This document shows positions 44,079 through 52,860 of a DNA stretch of 64,000 nucleotides, in pieces. Made by a program: the position numbers and the translations under genes. The DNA comes from Streptomyces sp. B21-105 (GTDB lineage: Bacteria; Actinomycetota; Actinomycetes; Streptomycetales; Streptomycetaceae). A model generated the notes under the pieces. The model searched no databases. It saw nothing but the letters and a program-made list of their open reading frames with translations, and was not told the DNA's origin. The stretch is from the NCBI RefSeq assembly GCF_036898465.1, contig NZ_JARUMJ010000001.1, positions 8,556,001 to 8,620,000 of the forward strand, read 5' to 3'. Every line of letters begins with the position of its first letter. Positions within the stretch are counted from its first letter, which is position 1.

Positions 44079-45257
44079 ATGACCAGCATCCCGCACGACG
44101 CGCCAGGTGAACCGAATCCGCTGAACGCGCTCACTCTCGATCTGCTGCGCCGCCGCACGAGCATGAAGTGGCGCACCTATCCGGCCGATGTCCTGCCGCT
44201 GTGGGTCGCCGAGATGGACGTGCCGCTCGCCGAGCCGGTCGTCCACGCGGTGACGCGGGCCCTCACGCTCGGCGACACCGGCTATCCGACGGGCACGGCG
44301 TATGCGCAGGCACTGGTCGAGTTCGCCGCCAAGCGCTGGGGCTGGGACGGGCTCGCGGTCGAGCGGACGGCGATCGTGCCGGACGTGATGCTGGGCGTCG
44401 TCGAGATGCTGAAGCTGGTGACCGCCCCCGGCGACGCCGTGGTGGTCAACCCGCCGGTCTACCCGCCGTTCTTCGCGTTCGTCGCGCACATGGACCGGCG
44501 CATCGCCGAGGCGCCCCTCGGTGCCGACGGCCGACTCGACCTCGAGGTGCTGGAGCAGGCCTACCGGCGGGCCGTCGCGGACGGCGGGCGCGCCGCACAC
44601 CTGCTGTGCAGCCCGCACAATCCGACCGGGACCGTGCACACGGCCCGGGAACTGGCCGCCGTAGCCGCGCTCGCCGACCGGTACGGCGTACGGGTGGTCG
44701 CCGACGAGATCCACGCACCGCTCGCCGCGCCGGACGGCGGCTTCGTGCCCTACCTCGCCGTCCCGGGCACACAGAACGGTCTGTCGCTGATGTCGGCCTC
44801 GAAGGGCTGGAACCTGGCCGGCCTCAAGGCGGCCCTGGCCGTCGCGGGCCCCGACGCGGCAGCCGACCTCGCCCGGATGCCGGAGGAGGTCGGCCACGGG
44901 CCGAGCCATGTCGGCGTCCTCGCCCACACCGCCGCCCTGTCCGAGGGCACGGACTGGCTGGACGCCCTGCTCGCCGGCCTCGACGACAACCGCCGTCTGC
45001 TCACCGCTCTCCTCGCCGAGCACCTGCCCGGCGTCGGGTACCGGCCGGGCGAGGCGACCTACCTGGCCTGGCTCGACTGCCGGGCCGTGGACCTCGGGGA
45101 CGATCCGGCCGCGGTCTTCCTGGAGCGGGGCAGGGTGGCTCTCAGCCCCGGAACCGACTTCGGCACGGGCGGAGCCGGGCACGTACGGCTGAATCTGGCC
45201 ACCTCGCCGGAGATCCTCACCGAGGGGGTGCGGCGGATGGCCGCCGCCGTCCGCTGA
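44079..45257 (+). CDS. MalY/PatB-type PLP-dependent cystathionine beta-lyase
   Basis: This 392-aa fold-type I PLP enzyme matches the MalY/PatB C-S lyases. The PLP lysine is Lys242 in [13 protein letters not shown], with [12 protein letters not shown] and [10 protein letters not shown]. Such enzymes break cystathionine or Cys conjugates to pyruvate, ammonia and a thiol, and MalY can also act as a regulator. ATG 44079 is preceded by a -10-like TATCTT (44067-44072) and no SD, so it is probably leaderless. It is divergent from the DUF3800 gene. Confidence 0.9.
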   Translation: MTSIPHDAPGEPNPLNALTLDLLRRRTSMKWRTYPADVLPLWVAEMDVPLAEPVVHAVTRALTLGDTGYPTGTAYAQALVEFAAKRWGWDGLAVERTAIVPDVMLGVVEMLKLVTAPGDAVVVNPPVYPPFFAFVAHMDRRIAEAPLGADGRLDLEVLEQAYRRAVADGGRAAHLLCSPHNPTGTVHTARELAAVAALADRYGVRVVADEIHAPLAAPDGGFVPYLAVPGTQNGLSLMSASKGWNLAGLKAALAVAGPDAAADLARMPEEVGHGPSHVGVLAHTAALSEGTDWLDALLAGLDDNRRLLTALLAEHLPGVGYRPGEATYLAWLDCRAVDLGDDPAAVFLERGRVALSPGTDFGTGGAGHVRLNLATSPEILTEGVRRMAAAVR

Positions 45258-45342
45258 GCCCGGTCCGGCGCGGGCCCGCGACGGGCCGTCCCGCGCGAAC
45301 CGCCTGGGTGGCGAACGGGCCGGGATGCCTAGACTGCGGGAC

Positions 45343-45723
45343 ATGGATGACAAGTCGCTCGACCGGCTGGCAGCGGGAAAGTATCTGCTGATCACCAGCT
45401 ACCGCAAGAACGGGACGCCGGTCGCCACCCCCGTGTGGGTGGTGCGCGACGGCGACGCGCTCGGGGCCTGGTCGGCCGCCGACGCCTGGAAGGTGAAGCG
45501 CATCAGAGCACGCGGGGACGTCCTAGTCGGCCCGTGCGACGTGCGGGGCAATCCGACCGGCGACCAGATCCCGGCCACCGCCGAGATCTGCGACGCGCAG
45601 ACCACCGCCCGCTATCGCACGCTGCTCGCCCGCAAGTACGGCGTCCTCGGCCGGCTCACCCTGCTGGGCAGCCGGCTGCGCCGGGGACTGGACGGGACCG
45701 TGGGCATCCGCATCACGCTGTGA
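45343..45723 (+). CDS. PPOX-class F420-dependent enzyme
   Basis: This 126-aa split-barrel protein belongs to the pyridoxamine-phosphate-oxidase-like superfamily, probably the F420-dependent branch common in actinobacteria: KYLLITSYRKNGTPVATPVWVV, LGAWSAADAWKVKRIR, and RGNPTG. The C-terminus (LLGSRLRRGLDGTVGIRITL) is typical. ATG 45343 is 7 nt after a -10-like TAGACT (45330-45335) with no SD, so likely leaderless. The substrate is unknown; FMN is an alternative cofactor. Confidence 0.82.
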   Translation: MDDKSLDRLAAGKYLLITSYRKNGTPVATPVWVVRDGDALGAWSAADAWKVKRIRARGDVLVGPCDVRGNPTGDQIPATAEICDAQTTARYRTLLARKYGVLGRLTLLGSRLRRGLDGTVGIRITL

Positions 45724-45762
45724 GCGGATGCGGGCGGCGCGTCCACGACTCGCGTGCGGTGT

Positions 45763-46176
45763 TCAGTGCCAGGCGCGGTACGGCTCGTCGAGTAGCTGGA
45801 ACACCGGCTCGCCGCGCACCGGGTCCTCGGCCGTGGACAGCCGGACGCGGGCGCCGCTGTGGATGCCGATGAGCGGGCCCATGACCCGGCCGCGCACGAC
45901 GAACCCCTCGGCCATCTCGACCAGCGACACATTGCGCGCGGCCGGGGTGTTGCGGTGCACGACCGTGGCGTGACGGACCGTCCCGGTGCCCTCGCTGCGC
46001 TCGGTGCGCAGGTCGCTGCCCTGGCACACCGGACAGAGCAGCCGGTGGTACATGGCGGTGGCGCACCAGGTGCAGCGCTGGAAGAGGATCGTGTCACCGT
46101 CGGCGCGGGGGCGCTCGAGGACGCCCGCCGCGGAGCGGACGGACTGCTGTACGGCGGTTCCTGAGTGGTGGTACAC
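45763..46176 (-). CDS. OB-fold / zinc-ribbon (DUF35-type) protein
   Basis: This 137-aa protein has an N-terminal rubredoxin-like zinc ribbon (Cys35, Cys38, Cys48, Cys51; CTWC and CPVC) and a C-terminal OB-fold (RHATVVHRNTPAA, FVVRGRVMGPLIG). This family often accompanies thiolases or acyl-CoA enzymes of steroid and fatty-acid metabolism, but none is adjacent here. GTG 46176 follows AGGGAG 9 nt upstream. Its promoter (46270-46298) holds a palindrome matched to a site near the TetR gene, so the TetR gene upstream probably controls it. Confidence 0.85.
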   Translation of the reverse strand: MYHHSGTAVQQSVRSAAGVLERPRADGDTILFQRCTWCATAMYHRLLCPVCQGSDLRTERSEGTGTVRHATVVHRNTPAARNVSLVEMAEGFVVRGRVMGPLIGIHSGARVRLSTAEDPVRGEPVFQLLDEPYRAWH

Positions 46177-46269
46177 GCGGGTCAACTCCCTGCACTCGGC
46201 CGGAATCCACGTGCGCGGTTCACCCGTGCACGCACGTGCCCGGTCGACCGTGCCGCCGTGCACGGCCAC

Positions 46270-46298
46270 AGCGTATGGCACTCAGTGTCACTGGTAAA
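46270..46298 (-). promoter_or_regulatory. Promoter of the OB-fold gene with operator filling its spacer
   Basis: On the minus strand TTTACC (46293-46298) and TACGCT (46270-46275) are 17 bp apart. The spacer is almost exactly the 15-bp near-palindrome TGGCACTCAGTGTCA (plus strand 46276-46290), which has one mismatch. A bound dimer would block RNA polymerase directly. Confidence 0.65.
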
Positions 46299-46311
46299 GG
46301 CACTGCGTACC

Positions 46312-47064
46312 CTAATCTCCCCGGGTCCGGTCAGCCTCGAGCGTCGTCTCGATCTCCCGCACCACACGCCACAGGGGCGCCCCGCGCCGGGCGACCACCA
46401 CCACGACGTCCTCCGGGCCCTCGACGGCGGGCGACGGGGCCGGGGCCGGAGTCGAGGTCGGGGCAGGGGCCGGGGGAGCGCCGAAGGCCGACTGCACGAA
46501 GCCGAGGGCGTGGTCCACGGTCGCGGTCGCGTCGCCCCGGCCGTCCGAACGCAGCCAGGAGCGCAGGGCGTTGTTGTGGGCGGCCACCACCGCGGCCGCG
46601 ATGACGTCGGCGTGCAGGGCGCCGTGCGTCCGGTCGGTGAAACGGCCGCGCAGATAATCGGCGAGGGCCCGCTCGTAACGCCAGACCACCGACAACTCGT
46701 ACGCCCGCAGCCCGGGGACCTGCTTGGTGAGCCGGTAGCGCTGCACGGAGAAGGAGGGGTTCTCCGCGTACATCAGCAGGACCAGCCGGGCGGCCTCGCA
46801 GACGCGTCGTACCGGCTCGTGCCGATCGCCGCTCGCCGCGAGGAAGGCGGTCAGGTCGGCCAGGCACCGCTCGTGGTCGGGGAAGACCACGTCCTCCTTG
46901 GAAGGGAAGTAGCGGAAGAAGGACCGCCGGCCGACCCCCGCGAGCGCCACGATGTCGTCGACGGTGGTCTGTTCGTAGCCGCGCTCCAGGAACAGCCGGA
47001 AGGCCGCCGCGACCAGCGCGTCCCGCATGGGCGGCTTGGCCTGCGCCTTGTCAGTCGCGCTCAT
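46312..47064 (-). CDS. TetR-family regulator with Pro-rich C-terminus
   Basis: This 250-aa regulator has an N-terminal HTH (RDALVAAAFRLFLERGYEQT, TVDDIVALAGVGRRSFFRYF, PSKEDVVF) and a helical ligand-binding domain. The C-terminus adds a Pro/Ala-rich linker (APPAPAPTSTPAPAPSPA) and a short beta-like tail (VVVVVARRGAPLWRVVRE), unusual for the family. ATG 47064 gives the normal N-terminus. It lies between folD and the OB-fold gene on the same strand; sequence shared by its upstream inverted repeat (47094-47134) and the OB-fold promoter suggests it controls both itself and that gene. Confidence 0.88.
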   Translation of the reverse strand: MSATDKAQAKPPMRDALVAAAFRLFLERGYEQTTVDDIVALAGVGRRSFFRYFPSKEDVVFPDHERCLADLTAFLAASGDRHEPVRRVCEAARLVLLMYAENPSFSVQRYRLTKQVPGLRAYELSVVWRYERALADYLRGRFTDRTHGALHADVIAAAVVAAHNNALRSWLRSDGRGDATATVDHALGFVQSAFGAPPAPAPTSTPAPAPSPAVEGPEDVVVVVARRGAPLWRVVREIETTLEADRTRGD

Positions 47065-47093
47065 GGACGGGAACGTAACACCTGGGCCGCGCC

Positions 47094-47134
47094 CATGGCA
47101 CTCGGTTCCCTCGTACGGGGAACCGAGTGCCATG
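47094..47134 (-). promoter_or_regulatory. Large inverted repeat upstream of the TetR gene
   Basis: CATGGCACTCGGTTCCC (47094-47110) and its exact complement (47118-47134) are separated by 7 bp. It shares ATGGCACTC and GT with the operator in the OB-fold promoter. It may be a double TetR operator, a terminator for folD (27 nt after its stop), or both. Confidence 0.6.
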
Positions 47135-47160
47135 CGAGTGCCGGGCGGGTGCCGGGCGGG

Positions 47161-48009
47161 TCAGAGCCGCTCCGCCGCCTCGACGACGTTGGTGAGCAGC
47201 ATCGCCCGCGTCATCGGTCCGACACCGCCGATCGGCGGCGCGAAGGAGCCGGCCACGTCGCTCACGTCGGGGTGGACGTCGCCGAGGATGCCCTCTACCG
47301 TGCGCGTGAGGCCCACGGACAGCACAGTGGCACCCGGCTTGATCCAGTCGGGACGGACCATGTGGGCCACTCCGGCCGCGGCCACCACCACGTCCGCCTC
47401 GCGGGCGTGCGCGGCCGTGTCCTGGGTGGCCTCGTGGCACAGGGTCACGGTGGCGTGCTCGGTGGCGCGGGTCAGCATCAGACCCAGCGGCCGGCCCACG
47501 GTGACACCGCAGCCGATCACACAGAACTGCTGGCCCGTGATCTCCACGCGGTTGCGGCGCAGCAGGTCGATGATGCCGCGCGGGGTGCAGGGCAGTGGGC
47601 CCGGGATGCCCAGCACCAGCCGGCCCAGGTTCGTCGGGTGCAGACCGTCGGCGTCCTTGACCGGGTCGATCAGCTCCAGCACCGCGTGGGTGTCGATGTG
47701 GGCGGGGAGCGGGAGCTGCACGATGAACCCGGTGCACGCCGGATCGGCGTTCAGCCGGAGCACGGCGGCCTCCACGTCGGCCTGGGAGGCGTCGGCGGGC
47801 AGCTCCACCCGGATCGAGGCGATGCCGACCTGGGCGCAGTCGCGGTGCTTGCCGCCCACGTAGGAACGGCTGCCCGCGTCGTCGCCGACGAGGATCGTAC
47901 CCAGCCCGGGAGTGACCCCGCGTTCCTTCAGCGCCTGGACGCGCAGGGCGAGTTCGCTCTTGATGTCGGCCGCGGCGGCCTTGCCGTCGAGAAGTGTTGC
48001 GGTGGTCAC
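47161..48009 (-). CDS. folD: Bifunctional methylenetetrahydrofolate dehydrogenase / cyclohydrolase
   Basis: This 282-aa enzyme interconverts 5,10-methylene-, 5,10-methenyl- and 10-formyl-tetrahydrofolate using NADP. Motifs present: [10 protein letters not shown] with the catalytic Lys, [38 protein letters not shown], the Rossmann [16 protein letters not shown] and [14 protein letters not shown] 48009 is the start; GAAGGG lies about 12 nt upstream. It is monocistronic, divergent from the ATP-grasp gene. Many streptomycetes have more than one folD; this may be a secondary copy. Confidence 0.95.
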   Translation of the reverse strand: MTTATLLDGKAAAADIKSELALRVQALKERGVTPGLGTILVGDDAGSRSYVGGKHRDCAQVGIASIRVELPADASQADVEAAVLRLNADPACTGFIVQLPLPAHIDTHAVLELIDPVKDADGLHPTNLGRLVLGIPGPLPCTPRGIIDLLRRNRVEITGQQFCVIGCGVTVGRPLGLMLTRATEHATVTLCHEATQDTAAHAREADVVVAAAGVAHMVRPDWIKPGATVLSVGLTRTVEGILGDVHPDVSDVAGSFAPPIGGVGPMTRAMLLTNVVEAAERL

Positions 48010-48178
48010 GGGATCGGCGAGCCCTTCAGGAGAAAGAACGACGGTCCTGTCATCGTACGACCCCTTCGTCCGTCGCCGACCACGAGTCCCGCCCGTCGCA
48101 GCCGTACCGCCAGGTCAGCCGCAGTTTCGCTGACGTAACCTTTGCGCACCGCTTCGCCGCCCATCGGGGAGACCTCGC

Positions 48179-49006
48179 ATGCCCGCCGCCCGACCCCGTC
48201 TCCTCTACGTCACCGACCTGGCCTACCCGGCCCGCGGGCGCCGCTACGGCGACGAGGACGTCTTCCTCTCCTCCCGGCTGCGCGCGGACTTCGATCTCGC
48301 CCTGTGCCATCCGCTGGACGCGACGGCGCTGATGCACTCCTTCGACGCCGTCGTCGTCCGCAACAGCGGACCCGTCCTCGGCTACCCGGCGCAGTACCAG
48401 GCCTTCCGGGAGCACGCGCTGCACGACGGCGTGCGCGTCTACAACCCGCTCACCGGCCGCGCCGACATGGCGGGCAAGCAGTACCTCCTCGAGCTGAGCG
48501 CCGAGGGCTTCCCGGTGATCCCCACCGTCGACCGCGCCGAGGACCTGCACCGGCTGCCCGAGGCCGAGCGGTACGTCGTCAAGCCCCGGCTCGGCGCCGA
48601 CTCGCTGGGCCTGCGGATCGTCGCGCCCGACGCCGTGCCCGCCCTCGCCGACGGCTCGCTCCTCCTGCAGCCGTGCGTCGACTTCGTCCACGAGGTCTCC
48701 TTCTACTACGTCGACCACGACTTCCAGTACGCCCTGTACGCCCCGCGCCCCGACCGCCGCTGGGAGCTCGAGCCGTACCGGCCCACCGTGCGGGACCTGG
48801 AGTTCGCCCACCGCTTCGTCGACTGGAACGGCCTCGCGCACGGCATCCAGCGCGTCGACGCGTGCCGCACCCCGGACGGCGAGCTGCTGCTGGTGGAACT
48901 GGAGGACCTCAACCCCTACCTCTCCCTGGACGCCCTCGACGAGGACGCACGGGACGCCTTCGTCGCCGCGACGACCCGCTCCCTGCACCACTTCCTCGCC
49001 GCGTAG
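48179..49006 (+). CDS. ATP-grasp-like protein
   Basis: This 275-aa protein matches small ATP-grasp-fold proteins: LLYVTDLAYPARGRRYGDED, AVVVRNSG, NPLTGRADMAGKQYLLEL with the ATP-binding Lys, RYVVKPRLGADSLGLRI, and metal-binding ELEDLNPYLSL (the Glu and Asn expected at the end of the fold). ATP-grasp enzymes join a carboxylate to an amine or thiol; the substrate is not predictable. ATG 48179 has GGGGAG 7 nt upstream. It stands between divergent folD and the frameshifted gene. Confidence 0.8.
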   Translation: MPAARPRLLYVTDLAYPARGRRYGDEDVFLSSRLRADFDLALCHPLDATALMHSFDAVVVRNSGPVLGYPAQYQAFREHALHDGVRVYNPLTGRADMAGKQYLLELSAEGFPVIPTVDRAEDLHRLPEAERYVVKPRLGADSLGLRIVAPDAVPALADGSLLLQPCVDFVHEVSFYYVDHDFQYALYAPRPDRRWELEPYRPTVRDLEFAHRFVDWNGLAHGIQRVDACRTPDGELLLVELEDLNPYLSLDALDEDARDAFVAATTRSLHHFLAA

Positions 49007-49154
49007 CCCTGCTCGCGGGGCGCCTTCCTTGCTGTGCGGCCCCGCCCGCGGCCCGTGTGGCCCCGCCCGCGCCGGCCACGCGCGGCGGGGCGCCGGTGAA
49101 CCAGGCGGGCCGCGCGCCCGTATCCCTTCCGGGGACCCACGGGAGGGAGACCAG

Positions 49155-49933
49155 GTGCCGACACCGGAGGAACCCGGACAACCGCACGACCGCCAGGTCC
49201 TGGAGCCCATCCGGGTCCTGCGGCCACGCAACACCGACGCCCTCGCGGAGCTGTTCCGCGAGCTGACCGAGGACGCCGCCGACGACTACGAGGCCGTTCC
49301 GCTGCCGGGGAGGGCACCGGGCGACGAGGCGCAGACCCGGGAACTGCCCCCGGCGCCCGCCGTCGGCGCGCGCGCCCGGCGCACCCGCGGGCCGGCCCCC
49401 GGGCGCGAGGCCAGGCCGGCCCCTCGAACGGCCCCCGGCCGTGCCGTGCGGCCCGCGCCCGGCCGAGCCGTCCGGCCCGCCCCCGGCCGTGCCGTGCGGC
49501 CCGCGCCCCGCCGGGCCGACGGGCCGCCCCGCGCCGCGGTCGCCGTCGTCGCCGTGCTCGCGGCTGCGCTGCTCGGCTTCGCCGGCGCGCTGTTCCTGCC
49601 CGGCCGCGACGGTGGGGCCGCCGCCGCGGCGCAGCCGCCCGCTTCTGCTCCCACGCCGACCGCCGCCGCGAGCGCGTCCGCCGATCCCGACGGCGCGGGC
49701 ACCCTCAGGGAAGGGGACAGCGGCCCGGGGTGACCGAGCTCCAGCAGCGTCTGCTGAGGATTCCGAACGTCTACGACAACGGCCCCACCGACGGCCGCTA
49801 CAGCGGCGTCCTCACCGAGGCCGTGGCCCGCTTCCAGCTCTGGTACGGAATCCGCGGTGACGAGAGCGGCGTGTACGGCGACGACACGCGCCGCGATCTG
49901 GAGTCCCGGACCGCGGCGGCCGCCACCCGGTGA
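49155..49933 (+). pseudogene. Peptidoglycan-binding membrane protein interrupted by a frameshift
   Basis: GTG 49155 (GGGAGG about 8 nt upstream) starts a frame with an N-terminal polar region, three PGRAVRPA repeats, one TM helix (AAVAVVAVLAAALLGFAGAL), an Ala/Ser linker and LREGDSGPG, then stops with TGA 49731-49733. The frame one base on, from 49730, continues with VTELQQRLLRIPNVYDNG and VARFQLWYGIRG, the rest of a PG_binding_1 domain. The family domain runs LREGDSGPxVTELQQRL without a break, so one G appears to be missing in CCCGGGGTGA. It may be a real mutation, a sequencing error, or recoding; alternatively GTG 49730 overlapping the TGA could restart translation, giving two proteins. Confidence 0.82.
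49434..49505 (+). repeat. Three tandem 24-bp repeats encoding PGRAVRPA
   Basis: Units at 49434, 49458 and 49482 encode PGRAVRPA three times before the TM helix of the peptidoglycan-binding protein. The length keeps the frame. Confidence 0.85.
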
Positions 49934-50006
49934 ACAGAGTGAACAGGGGACGGCCGGCCGCGCGCCGGGCGGGGCCGCCGATGCGGGCACCGCCCGGCGG
50001 CCGGTC

Positions 50007-52385
50007 CTACTCCTCGCCGTCCCGCGGCAGCCGGATGTCGAGAACACACACGTCGTCACGGCCGTCGGGCTCCAGCACCGCGCCGAGCAGGTGTTCCAGG
50101 GGCACCGGACCGGCCGGGCCGCCGCGGGCGCCGGCCCGGGCGAGCCGTTCCAGTCCCTGGTCGATGCTCTCCGTGGGCCGCTCCACCAGACCGTCGGTGT
50201 ACAGCAGCAGCCGGTCGCCGGGTTCCAGCAGGACGTCCGTCTCCTCGTAGCGGGGCGCGTCCGTCGCGCCGAGGAGCATCCCGTACGGGCGCTCGAGGTA
50301 GCGCGCCTCACCGGCGCGCAGCAGCAGCGGCGGGGGATGGCCGGCCTGCGCCCAGACGAGCCGGTGCTCACGCGGGTTGTAGCGGGCCAGCACCAGGGTC
50401 GCCGAGCCGTGCGGATCACGGGAGTGCAGCAGCAGCGCGTTGAGCCGGCTGAGCGCCCCGGTCAGCGACGACCCCGTGATGATCATGCCTTTGGCGGTGA
50501 ACCGCAGCAGCGCCATCGCGGCGACGGCCCCCAGACCGTGCCCCGCCACGTCGCCCACCACGAACAGGGCGTCCCCGTCGGGCAGTTCGATGGCGCTGAA
50601 CCAGTCGCCGCCGACGCTGAGATCCGACTGCGCGGGCAGGTACGCGATGTCCACCCGCAGCCCGGCCAGCCGGACGGGCTGCTTCGGCAGCGGGAGCAGC
50701 GCGTCCTGCAGGCGGGCGGCGGCCGTGCGTTCGGCCTGCAGCACGCCGTGCTGGGTGAGCATCGCCCGCTCGCTGGCGACGAGGGCGAGTTCGGCACTGC
50801 GCTGCGCGGTGAGGTCCTGCACGAAGCCGTGCACCTCGACGGGCGTGCCCTCGGCGTCCGGCACGGCCTCCGCGACCACCCGCAGATGGCGGACGCCGTC
50901 CCGGGTGGGGAGCCGGAACGGCACGTCGCACGGCTGCCCGTGGCGCACCAGCTCCCCGACGGAGCGGGCCAGCACCGGCACGTCGTCGGGCAGGGCGAGC
51001 CGCGGCAGACTCGCCAGCGGGACGACGCCCCGGGCGGGGTCGCGTTCGAGGATGGCGAAGACCTGGGAGGACCAGTTCCCCTCGCCCGTCGCCAGGTTCC
51101 AGGTGACCCAGCCGAGGTTGCCCAGCCGCTGCACGTCCGCCAGTCGCTGCTCCTGGCGCTCAAAGGGGTCGTGCCGGACCCAGCTGACGACCAGTCCGTC
51201 GCCCACCCGCGCGGCCCTCGCCGAGTAGGTGGACAGCTCGCCGGCCCCGGCGACCGTCCGCTGCCGGACGAACGGCTCACCCTCGAACGGCTCGCCGCCC
51301 GCCAGAGCCTCCAGGCAGCCCTGCCACAGCGGCTCGCCGGAGATCTCCGGCCAGCACTCCAGGAAGCGCCGCCCGACCAGTTCGTGGCCGCTGCGGCCTC
51401 CGGCGTCGGAGGTCGCCCGGGTGGCGGCGTCGATACGGAAGTCCTCGACGTGCCCCGACGCGGAACGCAGGGGCGCGAGAAACACCGCGGACACAGGCAG
51501 CGGATCGAACATCGTCTGCACGGCGCTTGCGGCGGCCCCGACGGCGGGCCGGCGGGTGTCGAAGGTGCGCAGCGGGCCCGCGCAGAGCTGGGCGACGGCC
51601 AGGAGATGCTCTCGGACGCGCGGGGTGAAGGGACCCGTCCAGCGCCGCAGGACGCCCAGCGCGACGTCGGCCGACGCTCCTGTGACCACCGGCAGCCACG
51701 CCCGGGTCGGCCAGCGCCGAGCCGGGGCGCCGATCAGCGGATACCGCTGCGCGTCCTTGTCGGGGTCCTCCAGCCAGCACGGCCTGCCGGACTCGAGGGC
51801 GTCGTGTGCGGGGATCCCGCTCACCGACGGAACCCGGCCCCACTGGTCGGCCAGCGTCTCGTCGATCCCGGCGTGCCCCACGAGGTCGAGCCCGCCGCCG
51901 GGCGACTGCGCGTAGATCATGACGGCGTCGGCGCCCACGTCCGGCGCGAGGTGGTCGAGCAGCCGGCGGGCGAGATCCTGTGTGCCGCCGACCCGGACCA
52001 GGGCCCGGCTGAGCCGGCCGAGGGCCGCGGCGTCGATCTCGTCGACGGCGGACTGCGGCGCGCTCTGCCCCTCCGGGGCGTCGGTGAAAGGGGCCGCGGG
52101 CTTGGTCTGCGACGGTGCGGCGAGGGCGCCGAGGGTGATCCAGCACTCCTCCAGCAGCGTCCGCCGCGCGATCTGTGCTCGTCGGTGCAGTTCCTCCTGG
52201 GCGGCGTCGGGGGTGCAGCCGCGCTGTGCCATCAGCGCGCCCTTGGCGCGCTCCAGCACGGCCGCGGTGGCCGCGAGGTCCTGCAGCCGGTCCATCTCGG
52301 CGCGCTGGCGGGCCACGACGCGGGTCAGCGCGGCCATGTCGGGGACGCCGCCGGACTCCGAGGGCAGGGCGGGTTCGCTCGTCAC
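50007..52385 (-). CDS. SpoIIE-family phosphatase with ANTAR, GAF and PAS domains
   Basis: This 792-aa protein starts with an ANTAR-like helical domain (ERAKGALMAQRGCTPDAAQE), which in other proteins binds RNA hairpins to control termination. GAF (~120-270) and PAS-like regions (~280-520) follow, then a SpoIIE/PP2C phosphatase (~560-790): LSVGGDWFSAIELPDG, VVGDVAGHGLGAVAAM, WAQAGHPPPLLL. The joined RNA-binding and phosphatase modules could link transcript control to sigma-factor switching. GTG 52385 is chosen; ATG 52403 is an alternative without SD. It is monocistronic. Confidence 0.87.
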   Translation of the reverse strand: MTSEPALPSESGGVPDMAALTRVVARQRAEMDRLQDLAATAAVLERAKGALMAQRGCTPDAAQEELHRRAQIARRTLLEECWITLGALAAPSQTKPAAPFTDAPEGQSAPQSAVDEIDAAALGRLSRALVRVGGTQDLARRLLDHLAPDVGADAVMIYAQSPGGGLDLVGHAGIDETLADQWGRVPSVSGIPAHDALESGRPCWLEDPDKDAQRYPLIGAPARRWPTRAWLPVVTGASADVALGVLRRWTGPFTPRVREHLLAVAQLCAGPLRTFDTRRPAVGAAASAVQTMFDPLPVSAVFLAPLRSASGHVEDFRIDAATRATSDAGGRSGHELVGRRFLECWPEISGEPLWQGCLEALAGGEPFEGEPFVRQRTVAGAGELSTYSARAARVGDGLVVSWVRHDPFERQEQRLADVQRLGNLGWVTWNLATGEGNWSSQVFAILERDPARGVVPLASLPRLALPDDVPVLARSVGELVRHGQPCDVPFRLPTRDGVRHLRVVAEAVPDAEGTPVEVHGFVQDLTAQRSAELALVASERAMLTQHGVLQAERTAAARLQDALLPLPKQPVRLAGLRVDIAYLPAQSDLSVGGDWFSAIELPDGDALFVVGDVAGHGLGAVAAMALLRFTAKGMIITGSSLTGALSRLNALLLHSRDPHGSATLVLARYNPREHRLVWAQAGHPPPLLLRAGEARYLERPYGMLLGATDAPRYEETDVLLEPGDRLLLYTDGLVERPTESIDQGLERLARAGARGGPAGPVPLEHLLGAVLEPDGRDDVCVLDIRLPRDGEE

Positions 52386-52485
52386 GCCTCGAGCATGGCA
52401 CATGGGCGCGGATCGGATCGAGGTCTTGCGGCAACCCCTCCGCCAGGCGCGACTACCTGCGCGGACATCGGTCGCAACGGCCTGT

Positions 52486-52860
52486 TCAGCGCCCGGCGTT
52501 GTGCTCCGTCAGGGCCTGGGTGACGGCGCGGACGCTGCGGGCGATGTGCTGGAGCTGCATGACCTCGGCGGCGTACATCTTGATGGTGTGCTCGATGACG
52601 GACTCGGCCAGTCCGAGCCGGGGCAGGTCGGCGCGAGCGGTCTGCAGAGCGGTGCGGGCGACCCGGACCTCGTTCTGGACCTGGATCTGCGCGTGACGGG
52701 CGAGCAGTACCGGGTGGCGCAGCAGGGCGGGGTAGCTCGCGTAGCGCGCGGGCACCAGTTCGCGCAGCCACTTGGCGGCCGAGCGCTCCCAGTCGTAGCT
52801 GCCGGGTGTCTTGACCTGGCACGGCCAGTCCGAGCTGATGCGCGTCGTCGTCAGAGTCAT
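52486..52860 (-). CDS. Small helical protein of unknown function
   Basis: This 124-aa protein is largely alpha-helical with several Arg/His pairs (WLRELVPARYASYPALLRHP, IEHTIKMYAAEVMQLQHIAR) and no TM segment. I do not recognise a family; relatives are known in streptomycetes beside regulatory genes. ATG 52860 has GGAAG 8 nt upstream. An unusually AT-rich promoter-like region (53050-53110) precedes it. Confidence 0.7.
   Translation of the reverse strand: MTLTTTRISSDWPCQVKTPGSYDWERSAAKWLRELVPARYASYPALLRHPVLLARHAQIQVQNEVRVARTALQTARADLPRLGLAESVIEHTIKMYAAEVMQLQHIARSVRAVTQALTEHNAGR

Noticed and set aside
47118..47134. Inverted repeat at 47094-47134 simply as a folD terminator
   Set aside because: Termination remains possible, but sharing of ATGGCACTC with the OB-fold promoter operator makes a TetR site the better single explanation, so it was listed as regulatory.
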